Notes: generated from the letters alone by a model not told the origin. 64,000 nt of DNA from Bombus terrestris (GCF_910591885.1 NW_025963610.1:62001-126000), one strand, 5' to 3'. Numbered from the stretch's first letter, positions 12,101-25,693 are shown. Numbers and translations: made by a program.

Positions 12101-14570
12101 CGTTGTCCCACGTTGTCCCACGATGTCCCACGTTGTCCCACGTTGTCCCACGTTGTCCCACGTTGTCCCACGATGTCCCACGTTGTCCCACGTTGTCCCA
12201 CGTTGTCCCACGTTGTCCCACGTTGTCCCACGTTGTCCAACGATGTCCAACGGTGTCCCACGTTGTCCCACGTTGTTCCATGGTTTCCCACGTTGTCCCA
12301 CGTTGTCCCACGTTGTCCCACGGTGTCCAACGATGTCCAACGGTGTCCCACGGTGTCCAACGGTGTCCAACGGTGTCCCACGTTGTCCCACGTTGTCCCA
12401 CCTTGTCCCACGGTGTCCAACGATGTCCAACGGTGTCCCACGTTGTCCCACGTTGTCCCACGTTGTCCCACGTTGTCCCACGTTGTCCCACGATGTCCCA
12501 CGTTGTCCCACGTTGTCCCACGTTGTCCCACGTTGTCCCACGTTGTCCCACGTTGTCCCACGTTGTCCAACGGTGTCCAACGGTGTCCCACGTTGTCCCA
12601 CGTTGTCCCACGTTGTCCCACGTTGTCCCACGTTGTCCCACGTTGTCCCACGTTGTCCCACGTTGTCCCACGTTGTCCCACGTTGTCCCACGGTGTCCAA
12701 CGATGTCCAACGGTGTCCAACGGTGTCCCACGGTGTCCAACGGTGTCCCACGTTGTCCCACGTTGTCCCACGTTGTCCCACGTTGTCCCACGTTGTCCCA
12801 CGTTGTCCCACGTTGTCCAACGATGTCCAACGGTGTCCCACGTTGTCCCACGTTGTTCCATGGTTTCCCACGTTGTCCCACGTTGTCCCACGTTGTCCCA
12901 CGGTGTCCAACGATGTCCAACGGTGTCCAACGGTGTCCAACGGTGTCCAACGGTGTCCCACGTTGTCCCACGTTGTCCCACGTTGTCCCACGGTGTCCAA
13001 CGATGTCCAACGGTGTCCCACGTTGTCCCACGTTGTCCCACGTTGTCCCACGTTGTCCCACGTTGTCCCACGATGTCCCACGTTGTCCCACGTTGTCCCA
13101 CGTTGTCCCACGTTGTCCCACGTTGTCCCACGTTGTCCCACGTTGTCCCACGTTGTCCCACGTTGTCCCACGTTGTCCCACGTTGTCCCACGTTGTCCCA
13201 CGTTGTCCCACGTTGTCCCACGGTGTCCAACGGTGTCCAACGATGTCCCACGTTGTCCCACGTTGTCCCACGTTGTCCCACGTTGTCCCACGATGTCCAA
13301 CGGTGTCCAGCGATGTCCAACGGTGTCCAGCGATGTCCAACGGTGTCCCACGTTGTCCCACGTTTTCCCACGTTGTCCAACGGTGTCCCACGTTGTCCCA
13401 CGTTGTTCCATGGTTTCCCACGTTGTCCCACGTTGTCCCACGTTGTCCCACGGTGTCCAACGATGTCCAACGGTGTCCAACGGTGTCCAACGGTGTCCAA
13501 CGGTGTCCCACGTTGTCCCACGTTGTCCCACGTTGTCCCACGATGTCCCACGTTGTCCCACGTTGTCCCACGTTGTCCCACGTTGTCCCACGATGTCCCA
13601 CGTTGTCCCACGTTGTCCCACGTTGTCCCACGTGGTCCCACGTTGTCCCACGGTGTCCAACGATGTCCAACGGTGTCCAACGGTGTCCAACGGTGTCCAA
13701 CGGTGTCCCACGTTGTCCCACGTTGTCCCACGTTGTCCCACGGTGTCCAACGATGTCCAACGGTGTCCCACGTTGTCCCACGTTGTCCCACGTTGTCCCA
13801 CGTTGTCCCACGTTGTCCCACGATGTCCCACGTTGTCCCACGTTGTCCCACGTTGTCCCACGTTGTCCCACGTTGTCCCACGGTGTCCAACGATGTCCAA
13901 CGGTGTCCCACGTTGTCCCACGTTGTCCCACGTTGTCCCACGTTGTCCCACGTTGTCCCACGATGTCCCACGTTGTCCCACGTTGTCCCACGTTGTCCCA
14001 CGTTGTCCCACGGTGTCCAACGATGTCCAACGGTGTCCAGCGATGTCCAACGGTGTCCCACGTTGTCCCACGTTTTCCCACGTTGTCCCACGTTTTCCCA
14101 CGTTGTCCCACGTTGTCCCACGGTGTCCAACGATGTCCAACGATGTCCAACGGTGTCCCACGTTGTCCCACGTTGTTCCATGGTTTCCCACGTTGTCCCA
14201 CGTTGTCCCACGTTGTCCCACGGTGTCCAACGATGTCCAACGGTGTCCAACGGTGTCCAACGGTGTCCAACGGTGTCCAACGGTGTCCCACGTTGTCCCA
14301 CGTTGTCCCACGTTGTCCCACGTTGTCCCACGTTGTCCCACGTTGTCCAACGATGTCCAACGGTGTCCCACGTTGTCCCACGTTGTCCCACGTTGTCCCA
14401 CGTTGTCCCACGTTGTCCCACGTTGTCCCACGTTGTCCCACGTTGTCCCACGTTGTCCCACGTTGTCCCACGTTGTCCCACGTTGTCCCACGGTGTCCAA
14501 CGGTGTCCAACGATGTCCCACGTTGTCCCACGTTGTCCCACATTGTCCCACGTTGTCCCACGATGTCCCA
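11770..14570. repeat. 8.38-kb-offset segmental duplication, copy 2
   Basis: This is the partner of 3391-6180. It carries one extra ACGGTGTCCA unit near 14270 and a private ACATTGTCCC at 14540. Confidence 0.8.
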
Positions 14571-15209
14571 CGTTGTCCCACGTTGTCCCACGTTGTCCCA
14601 CGTTGTCCCACGTTGTCCCACGGTGTCCAACGGTGTCCAACGATGTCCCACGTTGTCCCACGTTGTCCCACGTTGTCCCACGTTGTCCCACGTTGTCCCA
14701 CGTTGTCCCACGTTGTCCCACGTTGTCCCACGTTGTCCCACGTTGTCCCACGTTGTCCCACGTTGTCCCACGTTGTCCCACGTTGTCCCACGGTGTCCAA
14801 CGGTGTCCAACGATGTCCCACGTTGTCCCACGTTGTCCCACGTTGTCCCACGTTGTCCCACGATGTCCCACGTTGTCCCACGTTGTCCCACGTTGTCCCA
14901 CGTTGTCCCACGTTGTCCCACGTTGTCCCACGTTGTCCCACGGTGTCCAACGATGTCCAACGGTGTCCAGCGATGTCCAACGGTGTCCCACGTTGTCCCA
15001 CGTTTTCCCACGTTGTCCCACGTTGTCCCACGTTGTCCCACGTTGTCCCACGGTGTCCAACGGTGTCCAACGATGTCCCACGTTGTCCCACGTTGTCCCA
15101 CGTTGTCCCACGTTGTCCCACGATGTCCCACGTTGTCCCACGTTGTCCCACGTTGTCCCACGTTGTCCCACGTTGTCCCACGGTGTCCAACGGTGTCCAA
15201 CGATGTCCC

Positions 15210-15429
15210 ACGTTGTCCCACGTTGTCCCACGTTGTCCCACGTTGTCCCACGTTGTCCCACGTTGTCCCACGTTGTCCCACGTTGTCCCACGTTGTCCCA
15301 CGTTGTCCCACGTTGTCCCACGTTGTCCCACGTTGTCCCACGTTGTCCCACGTTGTCCCACGTTGTCCCACGTTGTCCCACGTTGTCCCACGTTGTCCCA
15401 CGTTGTCCCACGTTGTCCCACGTTGTCCC
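15210..15429. repeat. Homogeneous run of 22 canonical decamers
   Basis: Twenty-two identical units follow the ACGGTGTCCA-ACGGTGTCCA-ACGATGTCCC motif. This is the shortest of the five runs listed here. Confidence 0.95.
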
Positions 15430-18249
15430 ACGGTGTCCAACGATGTCCAACGGTGTCCAACGGTGTCCCACGGTGTCCAACGGTGTCCCACGTTGTCCCA
15501 CGTTGTCCCACGTTGTCCCACGTTGTCCCACGTTGTCCCACGTTGTCCCACGTTGTCCAACGATGTCCAACGGTGTCCCACGTTGTCCCACGTTGTTCCA
15601 TGGTTTCCCACGTTGTCCCACGTTGTCCTACGTTGTCCCACGGTGTCCAACGATGTCCAACGGTGTCCAACGGTGTCCAACGGTGTCCAACGGTGTCCCA
15701 CGTTGTCCCACGTTGTCCCACGTTGTCCCACGGTGTCCAACGATGTCCAACGTTGTCCCACGTTGTCCCACGTTGTCCCACGTTGTCCCACGTTGTCCCA
15801 CGTTGTCCCACGATGTCCCACGTTGTCCCACGTTGTCCCACGTTGTCCCACGTTGTCCCACGTTGTCCCACGTTGTCCCACGTTGTCCCACGTTGTCCCA
15901 CGTTGTCCCACGTTGTCCCACGTTGTCCCACGTTGTCCCACGTTGTCCCACGTTGTCCCACGTTGTCCCACGGTGTCCAACGGTGTCCAACGATGTCCCA
16001 CGTTGTCCCACGTTGTCCCACGTTGTCCCACGTTGTCCCACGATGTCCAACGGTGTCCAGCGATGTCCAACGGTGTCCAGCGATGTCCAACGGTGTCCCA
16101 CGTTGTCCCACGTTTTCCCACGTTGTCCCACGTTGTCCCACGTTGTCCCACGGTGTCCAACGATGTCCAACGGTGTCCCACGTTGTCCCACGTTGTCCCA
16201 CGTTGTCCCACGTTGTCCCACGTTGTCCCACGATGTCCCACGTTGTCCCACGTTGTCCCACGTTGTCCCACGTTGTCCCACGTTGTCCCACGTTGTCCCA
16301 CGTTGTCCCACGTTGTCCCACGTTGTCCCACGTTGTCCCACGTTGTCCCACGTTGTCCCACGTTGTCCCACGATGTCCCACGTTGTCCCACGTTGTCCCA
16401 CGTTGTCCCACGTTGTCCCACGTTGTCCCACGGTGTCCAACGATGTCCCACGGTGTCCCACGTTGTCCCACGTTGTCCCACGTTGTCCCACGTTGTCCCA
16501 CGTTGTCCCACGATGTCCCACGTTGTCCCACGTTGTCCCACGTTGTCCCACGTTGTCCCACGGTGTCCAACGATGTCCAACGGTGTCCAGCGATGTCCAA
16601 CGGTGTCCCACGTTGTCCCACGTTTTCCCACGTTGTCCCACGTTTTCCCACGTTGTCCCACGTTGTCCCACGGTGTCCAACGATGTCCAACGATGTCCAA
16701 CGGTGTCCCACGTTGTCCCACGTTGTTCCATGGTTTCCCACGTTGTCCCACGTTGTCCCACGTTGTCCCACGGTGTCCAACGATGTCCAACGGTGTCCAA
16801 CGGTGTCCAACGGTGTCCAACGGTGTCCCACGTTGTCCCACGTTGTCCCACGTTGTCCCACGTTGTCCCACGTTGTCCCACGTTGTCCAACGATGTCCAA
16901 CGGTGTCCCACGTTGTCCCACGTTGTCCCACGTTGTCCCACGTTGTCCCACGTTGTCCCACGTTGTCCCACGTTGTCCCACGTTGTCCCACGTTGTCCCA
17001 CGTTGTCCCACGTTGTCCCACGGTGTCCAACGGTGTCCAACGATGTCCCACGTTGTCCCACGTTGTCCCACGTTGTCCCACGTTGTCCCACGATGTCCCA
17101 CGTTGTCCCACGTTGTCCCACGTTGTCCCACGTTGTCCCACGTTGTCCCACGGTGTCCAACGGTGTCCAACGATGTCCCACGTTGTCCCACGTTGTCCCA
17201 CGTTGTCCCACGTTGTCCCACGTTGTCCCACGTTGTCCCACGTTGTCCCACGTTGTCCCACGTTGTCCCACGTTGTCCCACGTTGTCCCACGTTGTCCCA
17301 CGTTGTCCCACGTTGTCCCACGGTGTCCAACGGTGTCCAACGATGTCCCACGTTGTCCCACGTTGTCCCACGTTGTCCCACGTTGTCCCACGATGTCCCA
17401 CGTTGTCCCACGTTGTCCCACGTTGTCCCACGTTGTCCCACGTTGTCCCACGTTGTCCCACGTTGTCCCACGGTGTCCAACGATGTCCAACGGTGTCCAG
17501 CGATGTCCAACGGTGTCCCACGTTGTCCCACGTTTTCCCACGTTGTCCCACGTTTTCCCACGTTGTCCCACGTTGTCCCACGGTGTCCAACGATGTCCAA
17601 CGATGTCCAACGGTGTCCCACGTTGTCCCACGTTGTTCCATGGTTTCCCACGTTGTCCCACGTTGTCCCACGTTGTCCCACGGTGTCCAACGATGTCCAA
17701 CGGTGTCCAACGGTGTCCAACGGTGTCCAACGGTGTCCCACGTTGTCCCACGTTGTCCCACGTTGTCCCACGTTGTCCCACGTTGTCCCACGTTGTCCAA
17801 CGATGTCCAACGGTGTCCCACGTTGTCCCACGTTGTCCCACGTTGTCCCACGTTGTCCCACGTTGTCCCACGTTGTCCCACGTTGTCCCACGTTGTCCCA
17901 CGTTGTCCCACGTTGTCCCACGTTGTCCCACGGTGTCCAACGTTGTCCAACGATGTCCCACGTTGTCCCACGTTGTCCCACGTTGTCCCACGTTGTCCCA
18001 CGTTGTCCCACGTTGTCCCTCGTTGTCCCACGTTGTCCCACGATGTCCCACGTTGTCCCACGTTGCCCCACGTTGTCCCACGTTGTCCCACGTTGTCCCA
18101 CGTTGTCCCACGTTGTCCCACGTTGTCCCACGTTGTCCCACGTTGTCCCACGTTGTCCCACGGTGTCCAACGATGTCCAACGATGTCCAACGGTGTCCAA
18201 CGGTGTCCCACGTTGTCCCACGTTGTCCCACGTTGTCCCACGGTGTCCA

Positions 18250-18999
18250 ACGATGTCCAACGGTGTCCCACGTTGTCCCACGTTGTCCCACGTTGTCCCT
18301 CGTTGTCCCACGTTGTCCCACGATGTCCCACGTTGTCCCACGTTGCCCCACGTTGTCCCACGTTGTCCCACGTTGTCCCACGTTGTCCCACGTTGTCCCA
18401 CGTTGTCCCACGTTGTCCCACGTTGTCCCACGGTGTCCAACGATGTCCAACGGTGTCCAGCGATGTCCAACGGTGTCCCACGATGTCCCACGGTGTCCAA
18501 CGATGTCCAACGATGTCCAACGGTGTCCAACGGTGTCCCACGTTGTCCCACGTTGTCCCACGTTGTCCCACGGTGTCCAACGATGTCCAACGGTGTCCCA
18601 CGTTGTCCCACGTTGTCCCACGTTGTCCCTCGTTGTCCCACGTTGTCCCACGATGTCCCACGTTGTCCCACGTTGCCCCACGTTGTCCCACGTTGTCCCA
18701 CGTTGTCCCACGTTGTCCCACGTTGTCCCACGTTGTCCCACGTTGTCCCACGTTGTCCCACGGTGTCCAACGATGTCCAACGGTGTCCAGCGATGTCCAA
18801 CGGTGTCCCACGATGTCCAACGATGTCCAACGATGTCCAACGGTGTCCAACGGTGTCCCACGTTGTCCCACGTTGTCCCACGTTGTCCCACGGTGTCCCA
18901 CGTTGTCCCACGTTGTCCCACGATGTCCCACGTTGTCCCACGTTGTCCCACGTTGTCCCACGTTGTCCCACGTTGTCCCACGTTGTCCCACGTTGTCAA
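18250..18999. repeat. Long-range duplication, copy 2 (partner 1681-2430)
   Basis: This is the copy of the 1.7-2.4 kb block displaced by 16,569 bp, carrying TCGTTGTCCC at 18300 and 18630 and ACGTTGCCCC at 18670. Near 18990 it joins sequence that corresponds to 2641 in the other copy, so about 220 bp of that copy are absent. Confidence 0.8.
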
Positions 19000-19610
19000 A
19001 CGATGTCCCACGTTGTCCCACGTTGTCCCACGTTGTCCCACGTTGTCCCACGTTGTCCCACGTTGTCCCACGTTGTCCCACGTTGTCCCACGTTTTCCCA
19101 CGTTGTCCCACGTTGTCCCACGGTGTCCAACGATGTCCAACGGTGTCCCACGTTGTCCAACGGTGTCCCACGTTGTCCCACGTTGTCCCACGTTGTCCCA
19201 CGTTGTCAAACGATGTCCCACGTTGTCCCACGTTGTCCCACGTTGTCCCACGTTGTCCCACGTTGTCCCACGTTGTCCCACGTTGTCCCACGTTGTCCCA
19301 CGTTGTCCCACGGTGTCCAACGATGTCCAACGGTGTCCAACGGTGTCCCACGGTGTCCAACGTTGTCCCACGTTGTCCCACGATGTCCCACGTTGTCCCA
19401 CGTTGTCCCACGTTGTCCCACGTTGTCCCACGTTGTCCCACGTTGTCCCACGTTGTCCCACGTTGTCCCACGTTGTCCCACGTTGTCCCACGTTGTCCCA
19501 CGTTGTCCCACGTTGTCCCACGTTGTCCCACGTTGTCCCACGGTGTCCAACGGTGTCCAACGATGTCCCACGTTGTCCCACGTTGTCCCACGTTGTCCCA
19601 CGTTGTCCCA

Positions 19611-21590
19611 CGATGTCCCACGTTGTCCCACGTTGTCCCACGTTGTCCCACGTTGTCCCACGTTGTCCCACGTTGTCCCACGTTGTCCCACGATGTCCCA
19701 CGTTGTCCCACGTTGTCCCACGTTGTCCCACGTTGTCCCACGTTGTCCCACGTTGTCCCACGTTGTCCCACGTTGTCCCACGGTGTCCAACGATGTCCAA
19801 CGGTGTCCAACGGTGTCCCACGGTGTCCAACGGTGTCCCACGTTGTCCCACGTTGTCCCACGTTGTCCCATGTTGTCCCACGTTGTCCCACGTTGTCCAA
19901 CGATGTCCAACGGTGTCCCACGTTGTCCCACGTTGTTCCATGGTTTCCCACGTTGTCCCACGTTGTCCCACGTTGTCCCACGGTGTCCAACGATGTCCAA
20001 CGGTGTCCAACGGTGTCCAACGGTGTCCAACGGTGTCCCACGTTGTCCCACGTTGTCCCACGTTGTCCCACGGTGTCCAACGATGTCCAACGGTGTCCCA
20101 CGTTGTCCCACGTTGTCCCACGTTGTCCCACGTTGTCCCACGTTGTCCCACGATGTCCCGCGTTGTCCCACGTTGTCCCACGTTGTCCCACGTTGTCCCA
20201 CGTTGTCCCACGTTGTCCCACGTTGTCCCACGTTGTCCCACGTTTTCCCACGTTGTCCCACGTTGTCCCACGGTGTCCAACGATGTCCAACGGTGTCCAA
20301 CGGTGTCCCACGGTGTCCAACGTTGTCCCACGTTGTCCCACGTTGTCCCACGTTGTCCCACGTTGTCCCACGTTGTCCCACGTTGTCCCACGTTGTCCCA
20401 CGTTGTCCCACGTTGTCCCACGTTGTCCCACGTTGTCCCACGTTGTCCCACGTTGTCCCACGTTGTCCCACGTTTTCCCACGTTGTCCCACGTTGTCCCA
20501 CGGTGTCCAACGATGTCCAACGGTGTCCCACGTTGTCCAACGGTGTCCCACGTTGTCCAACGGTGTCCCACGTTGTCCCACGTTGTCCCACGTTGTCCCA
20601 CGTTGTCAAACGATGTCCCACGTTGTCCCACGTTGTCCCACGTTGTCCCACGTTGTCCCACGTTGTCCCACGTTGTCCCACGTTGTCCCACGTTGTCCCA
20701 CGGTGTCCAACGATGTCCAACGGTGTCCAACGGTGTCCAACGGTGTCCAACGGTGTCCCACGTTGTCCCACGTTGTCCCACGTTGTCCCACGTTGTCCCA
20801 CGTTGTCCCACGTTGTCCCACGTTGTCCAACGATGTCCAACGGTGTCCCACGTTGTCCCACGTTGTTCCATGGTTTCCCACGTTGTCCCACGTTGTCCCA
20901 CGTTGTCCCACGGTGTCCAACGATGTCCAACGGTGTCCAACGGTGTCCAACGGTGTCCAACGGTGTCCCACGTTGTCCCACGTTGTCCCACGTTGTCCCA
21001 CGGTGTCCAACGATGTCCAACGGTGTCCCACGTTGTCCCACGTTGTCCCACGTTGTCCCACGTTGTCCCACGTTGTCCCACGTTGTCCCACGTTGTCCCA
21101 CGTTGTCCCACGATGTCCCACGTTGTCCCACGTTGTCCCACGTTGTCCCACGTTGTCCCACGTTGTCCCACGTTGTCCCACGTTGTCCCACGTTGTCCCA
21201 CGTTGTCCCACGTTGTTCCATGGTTTCCCACGTTGTCCCACGTTGTCCCACGTTGTCCCACGTTGTCCCACGGTGTCCAACGATGTCCAACGATGTCCAA
21301 CGGTGTCCCACGTTGTCCCACGTTGTTCCATGGTTTCCCACGTTGTCCCACGTCGTCCCACGTTGTCCCACGGTGTCCAACGATGTCCAACGGTGTCCAA
21401 CGGTGTCCAACGGTGTCCAACGGTGTCCCACGTTGTCCCACGTTGTCCCACGTTGTCCCACGATGTCCCACGTTGTCCCACGTTGTCCCATGGTTTCCCA
21501 CGTTGTCCCACGTTGTCCCACGTTGTCCCACGGTGTCCAACGATGTCCAACGGTGTCCAACGGTGTCCAACGGTGTCCAACGGTGTCCAA
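19611..21590. repeat. 2,070-bp tandem duplication, copy 1
   Basis: This block repeats at 21681-23660 with a constant offset of 2,070 bp, exactly 207 decamers. Rare anchors agree: ATGTTGTCCC at 19870/21940, a GCGTTGTCCC at 20160/22230, ACGTTGTCAA at 20600/22670, ACGTCGTCCC at 21350/23420 and the odd ATGGTTTCCC after an ordinary TCCC at 21490/23560. By eye the copies differ by very few bases, one of them at 22730. This is the freshest large duplication I can see. Confidence 0.88.
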
Positions 21591-21680
21591 CGGTGTCCAA
21601 CGATGTCCCACGTTGTCCCACGTTGTCCCACGTTGTCCCACGTTGTCCCACGATGTCCCACGTTGTCCCACGTTGTCCCA

Positions 21681-23660
21681 CGATGTCCCACGTTGTCCCA
21701 CGTTGTCCCACGTTGTCCCACGTTGTCCCACGTTGTCCCACGTTGTCCCACGTTGTCCCACGATGTCCCACGTTGTCCCACGTTGTCCCACGTTGTCCCA
21801 CGTTGTCCCACGTTGTCCCACGTTGTCCCACGTTGTCCCACGTTGTCCCACGGTGTCCAACGATGTCCAACGGTGTCCAACGGTGTCCCACGGTGTCCAA
21901 CGGTGTCCCACGTTGTCCCACGTTGTCCCACGTTGTCCCATGTTGTCCCACGTTGTCCCACGTTGTCCAACGATGTCCAACGGTGTCCCACGTTGTCCCA
22001 CGTTGTTCCATGGTTTCCCACGTTGTCCCACGTTGTCCCACGTTGTCCCACGGTGTCCAACGATGTCCAACGGTGTCCAACGGTGTCCAACGGTGTCCAA
22101 CGGTGTCCCACGTTGTCCCACGTTGTCCCACGTTGTCCCACGGTGTCCAACGATGTCCAACGGTGTCCCACGTTGTCCCACGTTGTCCCACGTTGTCCCA
22201 CGTTGTCCCACGTTGTCCCACGATGTCCCGCGTTGTCCCACGTTGTCCCACGTTGTCCCACGTTGTCCCACGTTGTCCCACGTTGTCCCACGTTGTCCCA
22301 CGTTGTCCCACGTTTTCCCACGTTGTCCCACGTTGTCCCACGGTGTCCAACGATGTCCAACGGTGTCCAACGGTGTCCCACGGTGTCCAACGTTGTCCCA
22401 CGTTGTCCCACGTTGTCCCACGTTGTCCCACGTTGTCCCACGTTGTCCCACGTTGTCCCACGTTGTCCCACGTTGTCCCACGTTGTCCCACGTTGTCCCA
22501 CGTTGTCCCACGTTGTCCCACGTTGTCCCACGTTGTCCCACGTTTTCCCACGTTGTCCCACGTTGTCCCACGGTGTCCAACGATGTCCAACGGTGTCCCA
22601 CGTTGTCCAACGGTGTCCCACGTTGTCCAACGGTGTCCCACGTTGTCCCACGTTGTCCCACGTTGTCCCACGTTGTCAAACGATGTCCCACGTTGTCCCA
22701 CGTTGTCCCACGTTGTCCCACGTTGTCCCCCGTTGTCCCACGTTGTCCCACGTTGTCCCACGTTGTCCCACGGTGTCCAACGATGTCCAACGGTGTCCAA
22801 CGGTGTCCAACGGTGTCCAACGGTGTCCCACGTTGTCCCACGTTGTCCCACGTTGTCCCACGTTGTCCCACGTTGTCCCACGTTGTCCCACGTTGTCCAA
22901 CGATGTCCAACGGTGTCCCACGTTGTCCCACGTTGTTCCATGGTTTCCCACGTTGTCCCACGTTGTCCCACGTTGTCCCACGGTGTCCAACGATGTCCAA
23001 CGGTGTCCAACGGTGTCCAACGGTGTCCAACGGTGTCCCACGTTGTCCCACGTTGTCCCACGTTGTCCCACGGTGTCCAACGATGTCCAACGGTGTCCCA
23101 CGTTGTCCCACGTTGTCCCACGTTGTCCCACGTTGTCCCACGTTGTCCCACGTTGTCCCACGTTGTCCCACGTTGTCCCACGATGTCCCACGTTGTCCCA
23201 CGTTGTCCCACGTTGTCCCACGTTGTCCCACGTTGTCCCACGTTGTCCCACGTTGTCCCACGTTGTCCCACGTTGTCCCACGTTGTTCCATGGTTTCCCA
23301 CGTTGTCCCACGTTGTCCCACGTTGTCCCACGTTGTCCCACGGTGTCCAACGATGTCCAACGATGTCCAACGGTGTCCCACGTTGTCCCACGTTGTTCCA
23401 TGGTTTCCCACGTTGTCCCACGTCGTCCCACGTTGTCCCACGGTGTCCAACGATGTCCAACGGTGTCCAACGGTGTCCAACGGTGTCCAACGGTGTCCCA
23501 CGTTGTCCCACGTTGTCCCACGTTGTCCCACGATGTCCCACGTTGTCCCACGTTGTCCCATGGTTTCCCACGTTGTCCCACGTTGTCCCACGTTGTCCCA
23601 CGGTGTCCAACGATGTCCAACGGTGTCCAACGGTGTCCAACGGTGTCCAACGGTGTCCAA
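21681..23660. repeat. 2,070-bp tandem duplication, copy 2
   Basis: This is the partner of 19611-21590, offset 2,070 bp, with a private C at 22730 giving TCCCC. The match ends at 23660, where the number of ACGGTGTCCA units differs by one. Confidence 0.88.
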
Positions 23661-25688
23661 CGGTGTCCCACGTTGTCCCACGTTGTCCCACGTTGTCCCA
23701 CGATGTCCCACGTTGTCCCACGTTGTTCCATGGTTTCCCACGTTGTCCCACGTTGTCCCACGTTGTCCCACGGTGTCCAACGATGTCCAACGGTGTCCAA
23801 CGGTGTCCAACGGTGTCCAACGGTGTCCCACGTTGTCCCACGTTGTCCCACGTTGTCCCACGGTGTCCAACGATGTCCAACGGTGTCCAACGGTGTCCAA
23901 CGGTGTCCAACGGTGTCCCACGTTGTCCCACGTTGTCCCACGTTGTCCCACGGTGTCCAACGATGTCCAACGGTGTCCCACGTTGTCCCACGTTGTCCCA
24001 CGTTGTCCCACGTTGTCCCACGTTGTCCCACGTTGTCCCACGTTGTCCCACGTTGTCCCACGATGTCCCACGTTGTCCCACGTTGTCCCACGTTGTCCCA
24101 CGTTGTCCCACGTTGTCCCACGTTGTCCCACGTTGTCCCACGTTGTCCCACGTTGTCCCACGTTGTCCCACGTTGTTCCATGGTTTCCCACGTTGTCCCA
24201 CGTTGTCCCACGTTGTCCCACGTTGTCCCACGGTGTCCAACGATGTCCAACGATGTCCAACGGTGTCCCACGTTGTCCCACGTTGTTCCATGGTTTCCCA
24301 CGTTGTCCCACGTTGTCCCACGTTGTCCCACGGTGTCCAACGATGTCCAACGGTGTCCAACGGTGTCCAACGGTGTCCAACGGTGTCCCACGTTGTCCCA
24401 CGTTGTCCCACGTTGTCCCACGATGTCCCACGTTGTCCCACGTTGTTCCATGGTTTCCCACGTTGTCCCACGTTGTCCCACGTTGTCCCACGGTGTCCAA
24501 CGATGTCCAACGGTGTCCAACGGTGTCCAACGGTGTCCAACGGTGTCCAACGGTGTCCCACGTTGTCCCACGTTGTCCCACGTTGTCCCACGATGTCCCA
24601 CGTTGTCCCACGTTGTTCCATGGTTTCCCACGTTGTCCCACGTTGTCCCACGTTGTCCCACGGTGTCCAACGATGTCCAACGGTGTCCAACGGTGTCCAA
24701 CGGTGTCCAACGGTGTCCCACGTTGTCCCACGTTGTCCCACGTTGTCCCACGGTGTCCAACGATGTCCAACGGTGTCCAACGGTGTCCAACGGTGTCCAA
24801 CGGTGTCCCACGTTGTCCCACGTTGTCCCACGTTGTCCCACGATGTCCCACGTTGTCCCACGTTGTTCCATGGTTTCCCACGGTGTCCAACGATGTCCAA
24901 CGGTGTCCAACGGTGTCCAACGGTGTCCAACGGTGTCCCACGTTGTCCCACGTTGTCCCACGTTGTCCCACGGTGTCCAACGATGTCCCACGTTGTCCCA
25001 CGTTGTCCCACGGTGTCCAACGGTGTCCAACGATGTCCCACGTTGTCCCACGTTGTCCCACGTTGTCCCACGTTGTCCCACGTTGTCCCACGTTGTCCCA
25101 CGTTGTCCCACGTTGTCCCACGTTGTCCCACGTTGTCCCACGTTGTCCCACGTTGTCCCACGGTGTCCAACGATGTCCAACGGTGTCCAGCGATGTCCAA
25201 CGGTGTCCCACGTTGTCCCACGTTTTCCCACGTTGTCCCACGTTGTCCCACGGTGTCCAACGATGTCCAACGATGTCCAAGGGTGTCCCACGTTGTCCCA
25301 CGTTGTTCCATGGTTTCCCACGTTGTCCCACGTTGTCCCACGTTGTCCCACGTTGTCCCACGTTGTCCCACGTTGTCCCACGTTGTCCCACGTTGTCCCA
25401 CGGTGTCCAACGATGTCCAACGGTGTCCAGCGATGTCCAACGGTGTCCCACGTTGTCCCACGTTGTCCCACGTTGTCCCACGTTGTCCCACGATGTCCCA
25501 CGTTGTCCAACGATGTCCAACGGTGTCCCACGTTGTCCCACGTTGTCCTACGTTGTCCCACATTGTCCCACGTTGTCCCACGTTGTCCCACGTTGTCCCA
25601 CGTTGTCCCACGTTGTCCCACGGTGTCCAACGGTGTCCAACGGTGTCCAACGGTGTCCAACGATGTCCAACGATGTCCAACGGTGTCC

Positions 25689-25693
25689 AACGG
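25689..25693. other. Left target-site duplication of the LTR insertion (AACGG)
   Basis: AACGG belongs to a satellite unit and stands directly before the TGT of the inserted segment. The same five bases follow the ACA at its other end. Confidence 0.85.

Larger units (their letters stand above)
1..25693. repeat. Decamer satellite array, domain A
   Basis: The segment is an uninterrupted head-to-tail array of about 2,570 ten-base units, canonical form ACGTTGTCCC on the plus strand. Frequent variants are ACGGTGTCCA, ACGATGTCCA, ACGATGTCCC, ACGGTGTCCC and ACGTTGTCCA. Domain markers are GCGATGTCCA (almost always after ACGGTGTCCA), ACGTTTTCCC, ACCTTGTCCC and ACGTTGTCAA. All units point the same way. 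Only one register slip is visible, a 9-bp unit at 9621-9629. The canonical unit is 60% G+C with one CpG and is pyrimidine-rich on this strand. The array begins outside the window. It has no spacers, no genes and no embedded unique sequence. All six frames are open for long stretches, which follows from the unit having no stop codon in any frame. It is most likely heterochromatic satellite DNA; its chromosomal position cannot be told from the sequence. Confidence 0.97.

Noticed and set aside
1..25693. CRISPR array
   Set aside because: Units are contiguous with no unique spacers, the unit is far too short, and no cas genes are present.
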